Positions 17,808 to 25,711 of a DNA stretch of 44,966 nt are shown here, piece after piece (position 1 is the stretch's first letter; each line of letters begins with the position of its first letter). The stretch is taken from assembly GCA_945860205.1 (NCBI GenBank), contig CAMARK010000031.1, positions 1 to 44,966 on the forward strand, in the 5' to 3' direction. This stretch comes from Reyranella massiliensis 521 (GTDB taxonomy: Bacteria > Pseudomonadota > Alphaproteobacteria > Reyranellales > Reyranellaceae). The notes beneath the pieces are model-generated. The model had not been told where the DNA came from, made no database searches, and saw nothing but the letters and a program-made list of their open reading frames with translations. Made by a program: the position numbers and the translations under genes.

Positions 17808-18295
17808 AGCTTCTTCTTGCCCGCCGCCGGGCTGCGCGGCTCGGCCGGCAGTGGATAGGCCGTGGTCGACTTCACCCGCTCCATCGAGAACCGCGACGTC
17901 ACGTTCTTGAGCGGCATGGTGTCGATCAGGCGCTTGTAGAAGGCGTCGTAGGCCTGCATGTCGGGCACCGCCACGCGCAGCATGTAATCGATGTCGCCGG
18001 CCATACGGTGGAACTCCATCACCTCGGGCATGGCGGTGACGGTCAGGGCGAATTTCGACAGCCAGGCCGAGGAATGATCGCCGGTTTCGATCGAGACGAA
18101 CACACTGAGCCCGACGCCAATCGATTCGGGCGAGATCAGCGCCACGCGCTTCAGGATGACGCCGGTCTTCTCCAGCCGCTGGATGCGCTTCCAGCACGGG
18201 CTTTGCGACAGCCCGACGCGATGGGCGATCTGCGCCAACGACAGGCTGGCGTCGTCCTGCAGGAGCACCACGATCTTGCGGTCGATCGCATCCAT
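17804..18295 (-). CDS. Lrp/AsnC-family transcriptional regulator
   Basis: A 163-aa regulator. Residues 1-50 are the winged helix with IDRKIVVLLQDDASLSLAQIAHRVGLSQSPCWKRIQRL, where the recognition helix is SQSPCWKRIQRL; residues about 65-145 are the AsnC/RAM ligand and oligomer domain (GDIDYMLRVAVPDMQAYDAF). The tail is Lys-rich (GKKKL). An inverted repeat GGTCC-6-GGACC at 18322-18337, 27 bases upstream of the start, is a candidate autoregulatory operator. Targets are unknown; neighbouring class II aldolase and ABC genes are candidates only. Confidence 0.92.
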   Translation of the reverse strand: MDAIDRKIVVLLQDDASLSLAQIAHRVGLSQSPCWKRIQRLEKTGVILKRVALISPESIGVGLSVFVSIETGDHSSAWLSKFALTVTAMPEVMEFHRMAGDIDYMLRVAVPDMQAYDAFYKRLIDTMPLKNVTSRFSMERVKSTTAYPLPAEPRSPAAGKKKL

Positions 18296-18363
18296 TTTTC
18301 ACACATCCGTGATGAGCAGCCGGTCCACTGTCGGACCTGTCGTCAAGAATCTCAACAGGTGGT

Positions 18364-18636
18364 TCAGGTCGGAAGCGATTCCAGGCGCACCGGGAAGCCC
18401 AGCCTGGCACCGAGCGCAGCGGCCAGGGCCTCGACATTGCCATCCACCGGACCGGCATAGGCCGCCAGCCGCGGGTCGGCGCCGTTGAACCAGGAGAGGC
18501 GCCAGTTTCCCGCCTCGCACACCAGCGAGCCCACCACCCGGCCACCGGCCGAGATCGTCCAGAGGGCAAGCTCTTCCCCGACGGGGAAAAGCAGGCGGGT
18601 CGCGCGGGCGACGATGTCGCTGGCAAGGTCGAGCAT
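18364..18636 (-). CDS. Hypothetical protein, 90 aa
   Basis: Not recognised. A compact soluble protein: MLDLASDIVARATRLLFPVGEE, then LALWTISAGGRVVGSLVCE and NWRLSWFNGADPRLAAYAG, with alternating hydrophobic strands and four tryptophans, ending in an Ala/Leu-rich helix and FPVRLESLPT. It has no signal peptide or membrane helix. Codon use is like its neighbours, and the open frame is free of overlap with other good genes. It precedes lrp by 68 bases on the same strand, so it may share a transcript. No function proposed. Confidence 0.6.
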   Translation of the reverse strand: MLDLASDIVARATRLLFPVGEELALWTISAGGRVVGSLVCEAGNWRLSWFNGADPRLAAYAGPVDGNVEALAAALGARLGFPVRLESLPT

Positions 18637-18824
18637 GCGCCGACTCTAGGGGCCGTTGCATCGCGCCGGCAATGAAACCGGCGGCCGAATTACCCCTGCG
18701 GCGCAGGAGGAAAATCTCCAGGATCAACGTGGGGGAGAATTTTCACCTCCCAGCGGTGACGCCGCGTCCCGGCTGAATTACGCTTGCCGGCACGGAGAGA
18801 AGAACGACCCGAGGCAGGAAATTC

Positions 18825-18995
18825 ATGGCCCCGACCAATCGTCTCATCGAGGCCCGCCGCGCCGAGTTGCGGGCAGAGGCCAACACCCGAAAGCCGAGCG
18901 GCGCCAAAACGGCGGCCGCGAGAACCGGCACCAAGCGACCGACGGGCCAGTCACCGACAAACCAGCCGAAGACGCGGACGAAGCCGAAGGCGTAA
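18825..18995 (+). CDS. Small basic hypothetical protein, 56 aa
   Basis: A short open frame with GAGGCAGGAAATTC before the ATG at 18825, encoding MAPTNRLIEARRAELRAE followed by a low-complexity Lys/Arg/Thr/Pro tail (KPSGAKTAAARTGTKRP, then TNQPKTRTKPKA). The N-terminal part could form an amphipathic helix; the tail is histone-H1-like and could bind nucleic acid. It ends six bases before the stop of the convergent TAXI gene. The upstream 185 bases hold imperfect inverted repeats near 18706-18750 (GGAGGAAAATCTCC against GGGGAGAATTTTCACCTCC). Expression is not proven. Confidence 0.45.
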   Translation: MAPTNRLIEARRAELRAEANTRKPSGAKTAAARTGTKRPTGQSPTNQPKTRTKPKA

Positions 18996-19001
18996 CGGCC
19001 G

Positions 19002-19958
19002 CTACGGCAGCAGCCCGATTTCCTTGTCGTAGCGCGCCACGCCGGGCTGCAGGGCGCCCGGCATCGGCAAGGCGTCGAGCGTGTTCTTGGCCGTGGTTTC
19101 CGATAGCTGCTCGGACGGCGTGCCAGCGCGCTCGACCTTGTGCAGGGCCGCCGCCAGCCGGTAGCCCACCGCCTCGTCGAGACCGGGACGCGCAAGCACG
19201 AAACTCCACGACCCAACGGTCGGCATCGCCGCAGTCTGACCGGCAAACGTACCGGACGGCACCGTGATGCGCTTCAGGAAACCAAACTTGGCCAGGATGC
19301 CGTCGATCTCGCCGGCGTCGGGCACAAGGAAGCGAGCCCCGCCTGGCGCGTTGGCGACGGCGATGAAACCCGGCCAGCGGGCACCGCCGCCCCACAGGGC
19401 TGCCACCTTGCCGTCGAGCACCAGGGCCGGACCGTCGCCGGCGCGGTCGAGATAGACCGGCTCGAAATCCTTCTCGGCGTCGAAGCCGAGGCCGCCCACG
19501 ACATAGCGGCCCAGGATGACCAGGCCCGAGCCACGCGCGCCCCACGCCACCGGCTTGCCCTTGAGATCGGCGATGCGGCGGTAGGGGCTGTCGGCCCGGA
19601 CCACGAACATGCCGGGCGAGGCATACATGGCCGTCACGATCTTGAGCGTGCTGGGCGGCCGGCCGGCGCCGAAGAAGACATCCTGCACGACTTCGCCCTG
19701 GACCAGCGCGAGGTCGAGCTTGCCGGCCTCGAGCAGCGGCACGTTCTCGGTGCTGCCCTTGGTGTTCACTTCCTCGATCTCGAAGGTGGGATCGACGCTT
19801 TTGATCGCCTTGATGAAGGCCGCGCCGTAGACCGGGAAGCCGCCACCCGGGGTCGCGGTCCCGAGCTTGAGCGGCGGCGACTGGGCGCCGGCCGTGGCAC
19901 TCATGAGCGTGAGTCCCGGCAGGGCAGCGAGCAGCGGGCGGCGTCGGAGGTCGGGCAT
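19002..19958 (-). CDS. TAXI-family TRAP-type solute-binding protein
   Basis: A 318-aa exported binding protein. The signal region is MPDLRRRPLLAALPGLTLMSATAGAQ. The TAXI family blocks are LKLGTATPGGGFPVYGAAF at the mature N-terminus, STENVPLLEAGKLDLALVQGEV, and DLKGKPVAWGARGSG. Such proteins normally feed a fused TRAP permease (DctQM), which is not nearby. It starts nine bases after the soxA stop and is therefore the last gene of the Sox-like operon, which suggests the ligand is a substrate or product of that pathway. A role as a redox-pathway chaperone or sensor is an alternative. Confidence 0.88.
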   Translation of the reverse strand: MPDLRRRPLLAALPGLTLMSATAGAQSPPLKLGTATPGGGFPVYGAAFIKAIKSVDPTFEIEEVNTKGSTENVPLLEAGKLDLALVQGEVVQDVFFGAGRPPSTLKIVTAMYASPGMFVVRADSPYRRIADLKGKPVAWGARGSGLVILGRYVVGGLGFDAEKDFEPVYLDRAGDGPALVLDGKVAALWGGGARWPGFIAVANAPGGARFLVPDAGEIDGILAKFGFLKRITVPSGTFAGQTAAMPTVGSWSFVLARPGLDEAVGYRLAAALHKVERAGTPSEQLSETTAKNTLDALPMPGALQPGVARYDKEIGLLP

Positions 19959-19967
19959 GGTTTCATC

Positions 19968-20744
19968 CTAAGGTCTCACGCCGGGCGATTCGAGCATCAT
20001 GCCCCTCGCCCGGTTCATCAGGAACAGCTCGAGCATGACATATTCGGGCGCATCGTAGGCGTAGGGTTCAGCCCGGATGCCGACGAGGCAGTTGCGCAGG
20101 CGGCGTTTGAGCGAGCCCAGCGTCTGCCATTCCAGCCGGTAGATCGGATAGCCAGTGGGATGGGCCTCCGGAATCGTGACGCCCGCGAGCTTCTTGCCGG
20201 CATTGTCGTCGTGGCAGATGGCACAGGACAGGTTGATCTGGCCCTGACGTGCCCGGTAGATTTCCGCGCCGCGGTCGTGAAAGGCGACAAGCCGCGGATC
20301 GGCCGGCGGCGCGATCGGCATGCCGCGCGACTGGTGCGCGACATAGGCTTGCAACGCCAGCAGCTCGCGGCTCTCGGGGGGCAGGCGCTCGGCCTTCTGA
20401 TTCTCGGTGCGGCAGAGATTGATGCGACCTTCGAGATCGACCGGCACCTCGGCACCCTTTGGGATGGCGGGATAGCGCGCGGCCACGCCCTTCATGCTGG
20501 TGCCGGCATTGCCATGGCAGTCGGCGCAGGATTTGTCGGCGGCGCCGGCCTTCTTCGCCCAGGACTGGCTGCCGAGCTGGACGAAGAGCATGCCGGGATT
20601 GGCGGTGTCGTCGTCCTGCATCTTCTGCAGCGCCTCGCCCATGTCCTGGGTGCCGGAGCGCCGCTTGTCCGCCCCGACCTGCGCCGTCGCGTAGGAGGCG
20701 GCGAAGACGATCGCCAGCCCGATGCCGAAGTGCAGGACGTTCAT
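19968..20744 (-). CDS. soxA: Sulfur-oxidation c-type cytochrome SoxA (diheme type)
   Basis: Periplasmic cytochrome subunit that with SoxX attaches a sulfur substrate to the SoxY arm cysteine. The protein is 258 aa with a signal peptide (MNVLHFGIGLAIVFAASYATAQ). Two haem motifs are present, CADCH and CAICH, with the family INLCR segment between. The SoxA active-site region is seen as RRLRNCLVGIRAEPY, where this Cys is the one that carries a persulfide in characterised SoxA proteins. The start at 20744 is fixed by an ATGA overlap with the soxZ stop; a longer upstream frame is inside soxZ. Confidence 0.9.
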   Translation of the reverse strand: MNVLHFGIGLAIVFAASYATAQVGADKRRSGTQDMGEALQKMQDDDTANPGMLFVQLGSQSWAKKAGAADKSCADCHGNAGTSMKGVAARYPAIPKGAEVPVDLEGRINLCRTENQKAERLPPESRELLALQAYVAHQSRGMPIAPPADPRLVAFHDRGAEIYRARQGQINLSCAICHDDNAGKKLAGVTIPEAHPTGYPIYRLEWQTLGSLKRRLRNCLVGIRAEPYAYDAPEYVMLELFLMNRARGMMLESPGVRP

Positions 20745-21061
20745 TCGACGGTGAAGACGACCCGCTCCTCGACGACGAAGCCTTCGTCGCCGGTCCAGCG
20801 CAGGCCGACCGTGCCGGTCTCGCTCGCCACCGCGAAGAAGGAGACGAACGGATTGGCCGCGATTGCGGGCGACATCTCCATGTCGAAGATCTCGGTGCCG
20901 TTCCACGTCGCGGTGAAGCGTTCGATGATGTTGCGCGGGATGATCTTGCCCATGGTGCCAGGCCGGAAGCCGGTCTCCATGGGATGCAGGATCAGCGCCT
21001 TGATCTCCACGACCGAGCCGCGCTTGGCCGTCTTGGGCGCGTTGACGAGGACGTTGGCCAT
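20741..21061 (-). CDS. soxZ: SoxZ, partner of the SoxY carrier
   Basis: A 106-aa immunoglobulin-fold protein that binds SoxY to form the sulfur-carrying heterodimer in the periplasm. Motifs typical of SoxZ are GSVVEIKALILHPMETG, IIPRNIIERFTATWNGTEIF and NPFVSFFAVASETGTVGLRW. No signal peptide is visible, so it would be exported with SoxY, as is usual. Its ATG overlaps the soxY stop by one base (TGATG), and its own stop overlaps the soxA ATG by four (ATGA), so translation is coupled along the set. Confidence 0.92.
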   Translation of the reverse strand: MANVLVNAPKTAKRGSVVEIKALILHPMETGFRPGTMGKIIPRNIIERFTATWNGTEIFDMEMSPAIAANPFVSFFAVASETGTVGLRWTGDEGFVVEERVVFTVE

Positions 21062-21504
21062 CAGGTCGACTCCTCGAGGCAGGCGGCCAGCGTCACGATC
21101 ACGTCGGCGCTGGCGCTCCAGAAGCGGCCGTCGCTGGTCTCGGCGATGGCCACGATCTTCTGGCTGTCGCCCAGCTTGATGCGCGTGCCGATGGTGGCCT
21201 TGCCATTGCGGGCCGAGAGCCGGGCGGAGAAGACGTTGGGCTGCGGGTTCTTCTCGTTGAAGACGTGAATCGCCTTGACATGGTCGGCCACGGTCATCGG
21301 ACTCTGGACCGAGACGACGAGCGGCACGGTGTTGCCGTTCTCGATCAGCGGCGGCAGGTCGAGCGTGACGCGACCTTCGGTGACGACGGAATTGCCCACC
21401 ACCTTCTTGATGGCTTCGGCCATGGCTTCAGCCGTTGCCGAGGCGGAGCCAAGCGGCAGGACGACGAGAACGGCGGTGCCGGCAAGGAAGCGACGTCGAT
21501 CCAT
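21061..21504 (-). CDS. SoxY-related sulfur carrier with a non-canonical AACLE swinging arm
   Basis: A 147-aa SoxY-like protein. MDRRRFLAGTAVLVVLPLG is a twin-arginine-type signal; the carrier domain shows TLDLPPLIENGNTVPLVV and VKAIHVFNEKNPQPNVFSARL. The C-terminus is VIVTLAACLEEST. True thiosulfate SoxY ends in GGCGG, whose Cys carries the sulfur intermediate. Here the Cys is kept but the glycines are replaced. By recollection this matches the SoxY-related 'AACIE arm' paralogue family, which is separate from thiosulfate SoxY. The stop-start junction with soxX is direct (TGAATG). A different sulfur substrate or partner enzyme is inferred. Confidence 0.88.
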   Translation of the reverse strand: MDRRRFLAGTAVLVVLPLGSASATAEAMAEAIKKVVGNSVVTEGRVTLDLPPLIENGNTVPLVVSVQSPMTVADHVKAIHVFNEKNPQPNVFSARLSARNGKATIGTRIKLGDSQKIVAIAETSDGRFWSASADVIVTLAACLEEST

Positions 21505-21927
21505 TCAGTCCTTCAGGGTTGCGAGATAGGCCACGACATCCTCGACTTGCGCCGCCGACAGGATGGTCTTGCCGTCGAAATTCCGGGCGACCCGCTGCAG
21601 GCCGGTCGTTCGATAGTAGGGTGGCATGATCGTGTCGGCATTGAGACGCGCGCCGTCGGCGATGCGCAACCGCAATTGTCCCGGGGACCAGCGCGATCCC
21701 GCGCCGGCCAGGCTGGGCGCAAGGTCACCCTGGAAACGCTCCTCGGCGATCGGACCGGAATGGCAGAGGAGACAAAGCCCTGTACTGCGGTTGGCCACGA
21801 TCGCCCGGCCGCGCGCGGCATCGCCCGACTGGCCGGTGAGCGAGGCCGGGATGGCATCGCCCACGACCTGCTGCGCAGCAGCAGCGGGCGCGAGGAATCC
21901 CAGAGCGATGACGAGCAAGATCCGCAC
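21505..21927 (-). CDS. soxX: SoxX-like monohaem cytochrome c
   Basis: A 140-aa exported cytochrome, the partner of SoxA. I use the GTG at 21927 (VRILLVIALGFLAPAAAAQQ), which gives a proper signal peptide and lies four bases after the upstream stop; the longer frame overlaps the flavoprotein gene. The haem motif is CLLCH, the SoxX context is GLCLLCHSGPIAEERFQGDLAPSL, and the distal Met ligand is in DTIMPPYY. The C-terminal LSAAQVEDVVAYLATL helix is standard for class I cytochromes. Confidence 0.9.
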   Translation of the reverse strand: MRILLVIALGFLAPAAAAQQVVGDAIPASLTGQSGDAARGRAIVANRSTGLCLLCHSGPIAEERFQGDLAPSLAGAGSRWSPGQLRLRIADGARLNADTIMPPYYRTTGLQRVARNFDGKTILSAAQVEDVVAYLATLKD

Positions 21928-21931
21928 GGCG

Positions 21932-23194
21932 TCAGCCGAAGGTCTCGGCGGTGATGGCGCGGAACCAGCTCGCGGCATAGAGCGCTTCCTGGCCGCGGAG
22001 CCCGCCCACGGCCTCGAGCGCGCTGACGCCGCCGGCGCCCGGCACGTCGGTGAGCTGGCCCTTGTCCGGCCGATAGACACCGGCGACCGAGATGCCGTAG
22101 TCGGCGGCCAGCAGGCTGTAGCAGGTGTTGATCAGGATCGGGTCCTGCGGCTTGCGGCCGGCCAGCAGTTCTACGATGGCGGCGGCGCAGACCTTGGCCT
22201 GGGCGTTGGCAGAGAAGGCCGACTTGGGCATGCCACCCATGATCGCCGCATCGCCCAGCACATGGATGCCGGGCCGCAGCGTCGATTCGAAGGCCACCGG
22301 CTCGACCGGACACCAGCCGGTGCGGTCGGCGACGCCGGCCTGGCCCGCGATGGCGCCGGCCCGTTGCGGCGGGATGACGTTGCCGACGGCGGCCTTGTGG
22401 GTGGCGAACTCGGTCGTGAAAGTGAGCGTCGCGGGATCGACCGCCGTCACCTTGCCGCCCTTGGACAAAGGCACCCATTCGATCACGCCGGGATAGAGTG
22501 CGGTCCAGCCATTCTGGAACAGGCGCTGCTTGGAGAAGGCATCCTTGGCATCGAGCAGCAGCAGCTTCGACTTGGGCTTCCAGATCTTCAGCCAGTAGGC
22601 GATCAGGCTGGCGCGCTCGTAGGGGCCGGGCGGGCAGCGGTAGGGATTGGCCGGCACCGACATCACGACCAGGCCACCATCGTCCATCGCCTGGAGCTGG
22701 TTGCGCAGCAACGTGGTCTGGGCCCCCGCCTTCCAGGCATGCGGCATCTTCTGGGCGGCGGCCTCGTCGTAGCCGGGCAAGGCGCCCCAGTTGAAGTCGA
22801 TGCCGGGCGACATCACCAGCCGGTCGTAGGAGAGCTTGTTGCCGTCGGCGAGCGTCACCGTCTTGGCCTCGGCATCGACAGCGGTGGCGCTGGTTTCGGC
22901 CACCACCACGCCAGCGCGCTTGACGCCGTCGTAGCGGAATTCCTGCTGCGAGATCTGGCGCAGGTCGGCGAGCACCGAGTTGCTGAACGGACAGGAGGTG
23001 TAAACCGGGTTGGGCTCGACAAGCGTGACCGTGAGCTTCGGCTCGAGCGCCTTCAGCGCGCGCGCCGCCGTGGCGCCGCCGTAGCCACCGCCGATCACCA
23101 CGACCCTGCCGGCCCCGGCTCCCTGCGCCGAGGCGACAGAAGGCGCCAGGCTTGCCGCGGCAGTGAGCTTCAGGAAGGTGCGCCGTGTCGACAT
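21932..23194 (-). CDS. Flavocytochrome c sulfide dehydrogenase-type flavoprotein (FccB/SoxF)
   Basis: Periplasmic FAD protein of 420 aa that in relatives oxidises sulfide or reactivates the SoxYZ carrier. MSTRRTFLKLTAAASLAPS is a Tat signal, and AATAGGGACGTC precedes the ATG at 23194. It has the FAD motif VVVIGGGYGGATAAR; the family positions of the covalent FAD Cys (YTSCPFSN) and the two redox Cys (YRCPPGPYERAS and GWCPVEP); and the C-terminal FCSD-flav-bind domain. The partner cytochrome is encoded directly upstream (seven bases). In this operon it probably works on the SoxYZ-bound sulfur. Confidence 0.9.
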   Translation of the reverse strand: MSTRRTFLKLTAAASLAPSVASAQGAGAGRVVVIGGGYGGATAARALKALEPKLTVTLVEPNPVYTSCPFSNSVLADLRQISQQEFRYDGVKRAGVVVAETSATAVDAEAKTVTLADGNKLSYDRLVMSPGIDFNWGALPGYDEAAAQKMPHAWKAGAQTTLLRNQLQAMDDGGLVVMSVPANPYRCPPGPYERASLIAYWLKIWKPKSKLLLLDAKDAFSKQRLFQNGWTALYPGVIEWVPLSKGGKVTAVDPATLTFTTEFATHKAAVGNVIPPQRAGAIAGQAGVADRTGWCPVEPVAFESTLRPGIHVLGDAAIMGGMPKSAFSANAQAKVCAAAIVELLAGRKPQDPILINTCYSLLAADYGISVAGVYRPDKGQLTDVPGAGGVSALEAVGGLRGQEALYAASWFRAITAETFG

Positions 23195-23201
23195 GACGTC
23201 C

Positions 23202-23507
23202 CTATTCAGGCTGAGCCGCAAACCAGGCCGCGATGGCGTCGGTCTGCTGGTCGTCGAAGCCCTTGGCGATGCGGCCCATCACGCTGGAAGGCCAGGCACC
23301 GCTCTTGTACTCGCGCATGAAGGTGACGATGTCGGCGGCCTTGCGGCCGGCGATACGCGGGATCACCGAGTCGGCAATCTTCGTCGTAGCATGGCAGCCG
23401 GTGCAGGAACTTGCACCCGGTGGCCCATTGAATGGGGCATCGGCCGCCTGCGCCGGGCCGGCCAGCAGCACCGCTGAGGCCAGCACCGGCAACAGTACTC
23501 GGCCCAT
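23202..23507 (-). CDS. Small monohaem cytochrome c (SoxE/FccA-like partner)
   Basis: A 101-aa exported class I cytochrome. The signal peptide MGRVLLPVLASAVLLAGPAQA is followed by the haem motif CTGCH and a distal Met in SSVMGRIAKGF. It starts directly after the TAA of the molybdopterin subunit and ends just before the flavoprotein, so it can take electrons from either: the molybdenum enzyme upstream or the flavocytochrome-type subunit downstream. Both roles are inferences from position. Confidence 0.9.
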   Translation of the reverse strand: MGRVLLPVLASAVLLAGPAQAADAPFNGPPGASSCTGCHATTKIADSVIPRIAGRKAADIVTFMREYKSGAWPSSVMGRIAKGFDDQQTDAIAAWFAAQPE

Positions 23508-25697
23508 TTACGCGCCTTTCTTCAGCTCGTGATGCATCAACGGCAGGTTGCGCACGCGCTTGCCCGTGGCGCGGGCGATCGCGTTCAGCACCGCGGGCGC
23601 GGCCACGGCGATGGTCGGCTCGCCGACGCCGCCCCAGAAGTCGCCGGTCGGGACCAGCACGGTCTCGACATGCGGCATCTCGTCGATGCGCATCATGTTG
23701 TAGCTGTCGAAGTTGGTCTGCTCGACGGCGCCGTCCTTGACGGTGATCTCGCCGTAGAGCGCGGCGGACAGGCCGTAGGCGAACGAGCCCGCGACCTGGC
23801 GATCGATCTGCGCCGGGTTGACCACATGGCCGCAATTGGTCGCGGCGGTGATCTTGTGAATCTTGAGCTGGCCGTCGGCGTTCACCGAGACTTCGGCGAC
23901 GCCGGCAACATAGCTGCCGTAGCCCATGACCTGGGCCAAGCCATGGAAGTGGCCGGCGGGGAGCGGTTTGCCGTAGCCCGCCTTGTCGGCCGCCGCCTGC
24001 AGCACCGCCGCCCACTTGGGCTTCAGCAGCTTCATGCGGAAGGCGAGCGCATCCTGGCCGGCCGCGTCGGCCAGCTCGTCCATGAAGCTTTCCATGTAGA
24101 CGGCGTTCTGGTTGGTGTTGACGCCACGCCAGAAGCCCGCGGTGATGTGCGGGTTGCGCATGGCATGGTCGATCAGCAGGTTCGGCACATTGTAGCCGTA
24201 GGCCGCCTCCACGCCGCTTGCCATCAGGCCCTGGAACATCACGGGATCCATGCCGTTCTGCAGGTTCTGCGGCAGGAGCGAGGCCAGGATCGACTGGCCC
24301 GAGATGCGGATCTGCAGCCCGACCAGATTGCCCTGGGCGTCGAGGCCGCCGGTCATCTTGGCCATCGTGATCGGATGATACTGGCAGTGCGTCATGTCCT
24401 CTTCGCGCGACCAGATCAGCTTGATCGGCGTGCCGGGCATCTCCTTGGCGACCAGCACGGCCTGGCGGACATAGTCCGAACGGCCGCGCCGGCCGAAGCC
24501 GCCGCCCAGCAATTGCTTGATGACATCGCACTTGGCGACCGGCAGGCCGGACGCCTCGGACGCCGCGGCAAGTGCCGCCTCACCGTTCTGCGTGCCGCAC
24601 CAGACCTCGCACTTGCCGGCCGTGTAGCGCGCGGTGGCGTTCATCGGCTCCATGGTGACGTGGTGCTGGTAGGGGAAGCTGTAGGTCGCCTCGACCTTCT
24701 TGGCCGCCCCGGCGATCGCGGCTTTGGCATCGCCCGCCTTGTTGCCGACGAAAGCTTCGGGCGCGTCTAGACCCTCCTTCAGCATGGCGGCGATGGTCTC
24801 GCTCGAGACCTTGCCGAGGTCGCCGATGTCCCAATCGGTGGGAAGCGCCGCAAGCGCGGTACGGGCATTCCAGTAGGTGTCGGCCACGACCACGACGGCG
24901 TTGCCGTCGATCGCCACGACCTTCTTCACCCCGGGCATCTTCTCGATCTTGGCGGCGTCGAAACTCTTGAGCTTGCCGCCGATCACCGGACAGGCGCGGA
25001 CGGTGGCGACCAGCATGCCGGGCAGCACGAGGTCGATGCCGTAGATCTGCTTGCCCGTGACCTTGTCGACCGTGTCCAGCCGCTTGACCGGCTTGCCCGC
25101 GATCTTCCAGTCCTTGGGGTCCTTGAGTTTCACTTCCTTGGGCGGCTCGAGCTGGGAAGCGGCCGCGGCGACCGCACCGTAGGTCACCGTCTTGCCCGAG
25201 GCCTTGTGGGTGATGACGCTGTTGGCGGCAGTAAGCTCGGCCGCCGGCACCTTGAGCTGCGTCGCGGCGGCCGCGATCAGCATCTCGCGCGCCATGGCGC
25301 CGCCTTCGCGGACATACTGCTGGCTCTCGCGGATGCCGCGGCTGCCGCCAGTCGAGAAGTTCTTCCAGACGCGGTTGCGCGCGACGTTTTCGCCCGGCGT
25401 GGGATATTCCCAGGCGACCTTGTTCCAGTCGCACTCGAGTTCCTCGGCGACGAGCTGGCAGAGGCCGGTGAGCGTGCCCTGCCCCATTTCGGAGCGGGCG
25501 ATGCGGATCACCACCTTGTCGTCGGGATGGATGACCACCCAGGCGTTCAGCTCCTTGACGGTCTGGGCATGCGCCGCACCGTCCTCGAAGGGAACGTGGA
25601 AGCCGAGCGAGAAGCCGCCGGCGACGGCAGCGCCGCTGACCAGAAAGCCCCTACGACGAAGAGAGGGGCGACGAAGAGAGGTCTGATGGATCGTCAT
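23508..25697 (-). CDS. Molybdopterin-binding subunit of a xanthine-oxidase-family hydroxylase (IorB / aldehyde dehydrogenase-like)
   Basis: A 729-aa large subunit that with the 2Fe-2S subunit would hydroxylate an aldehyde or N-heterocycle. The N-terminus SLRRRGFLVSGAAVAGGFSL is a Tat signal, so the enzyme is periplasmic. Family blocks are SEMGQGTLTGLCQLVAEEL, FSTGGSRGIRES, the molybdopterin loop QLLGGGFGRRGRSDY, and the active-site Glu in GGVGEPTIAVAAPAVLNAI. It has the IorB layout with no separate FAD subunit, so electrons would pass through 2Fe-2S centres to a cytochrome c, and one is encoded next. Its place in a Sox-like operon is unusual. Confidence 0.9.
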   Translation of the reverse strand: MTIHQTSLRRPSLRRRGFLVSGAAVAGGFSLGFHVPFEDGAAHAQTVKELNAWVVIHPDDKVVIRIARSEMGQGTLTGLCQLVAEELECDWNKVAWEYPTPGENVARNRVWKNFSTGGSRGIRESQQYVREGGAMAREMLIAAAATQLKVPAAELTAANSVITHKASGKTVTYGAVAAAASQLEPPKEVKLKDPKDWKIAGKPVKRLDTVDKVTGKQIYGIDLVLPGMLVATVRACPVIGGKLKSFDAAKIEKMPGVKKVVAIDGNAVVVVADTYWNARTALAALPTDWDIGDLGKVSSETIAAMLKEGLDAPEAFVGNKAGDAKAAIAGAAKKVEATYSFPYQHHVTMEPMNATARYTAGKCEVWCGTQNGEAALAAASEASGLPVAKCDVIKQLLGGGFGRRGRSDYVRQAVLVAKEMPGTPIKLIWSREEDMTHCQYHPITMAKMTGGLDAQGNLVGLQIRISGQSILASLLPQNLQNGMDPVMFQGLMASGVEAAYGYNVPNLLIDHAMRNPHITAGFWRGVNTNQNAVYMESFMDELADAAGQDALAFRMKLLKPKWAAVLQAAADKAGYGKPLPAGHFHGLAQVMGYGSYVAGVAEVSVNADGQLKIHKITAATNCGHVVNPAQIDRQVAGSFAYGLSAALYGEITVKDGAVEQTNFDSYNMMRIDEMPHVETVLVPTGDFWGGVGEPTIAVAAPAVLNAIARATGKRVRNLPLMHHELKKGA

Positions 25698-25711
25698 GAT
25701 GCGTCCTCCCC

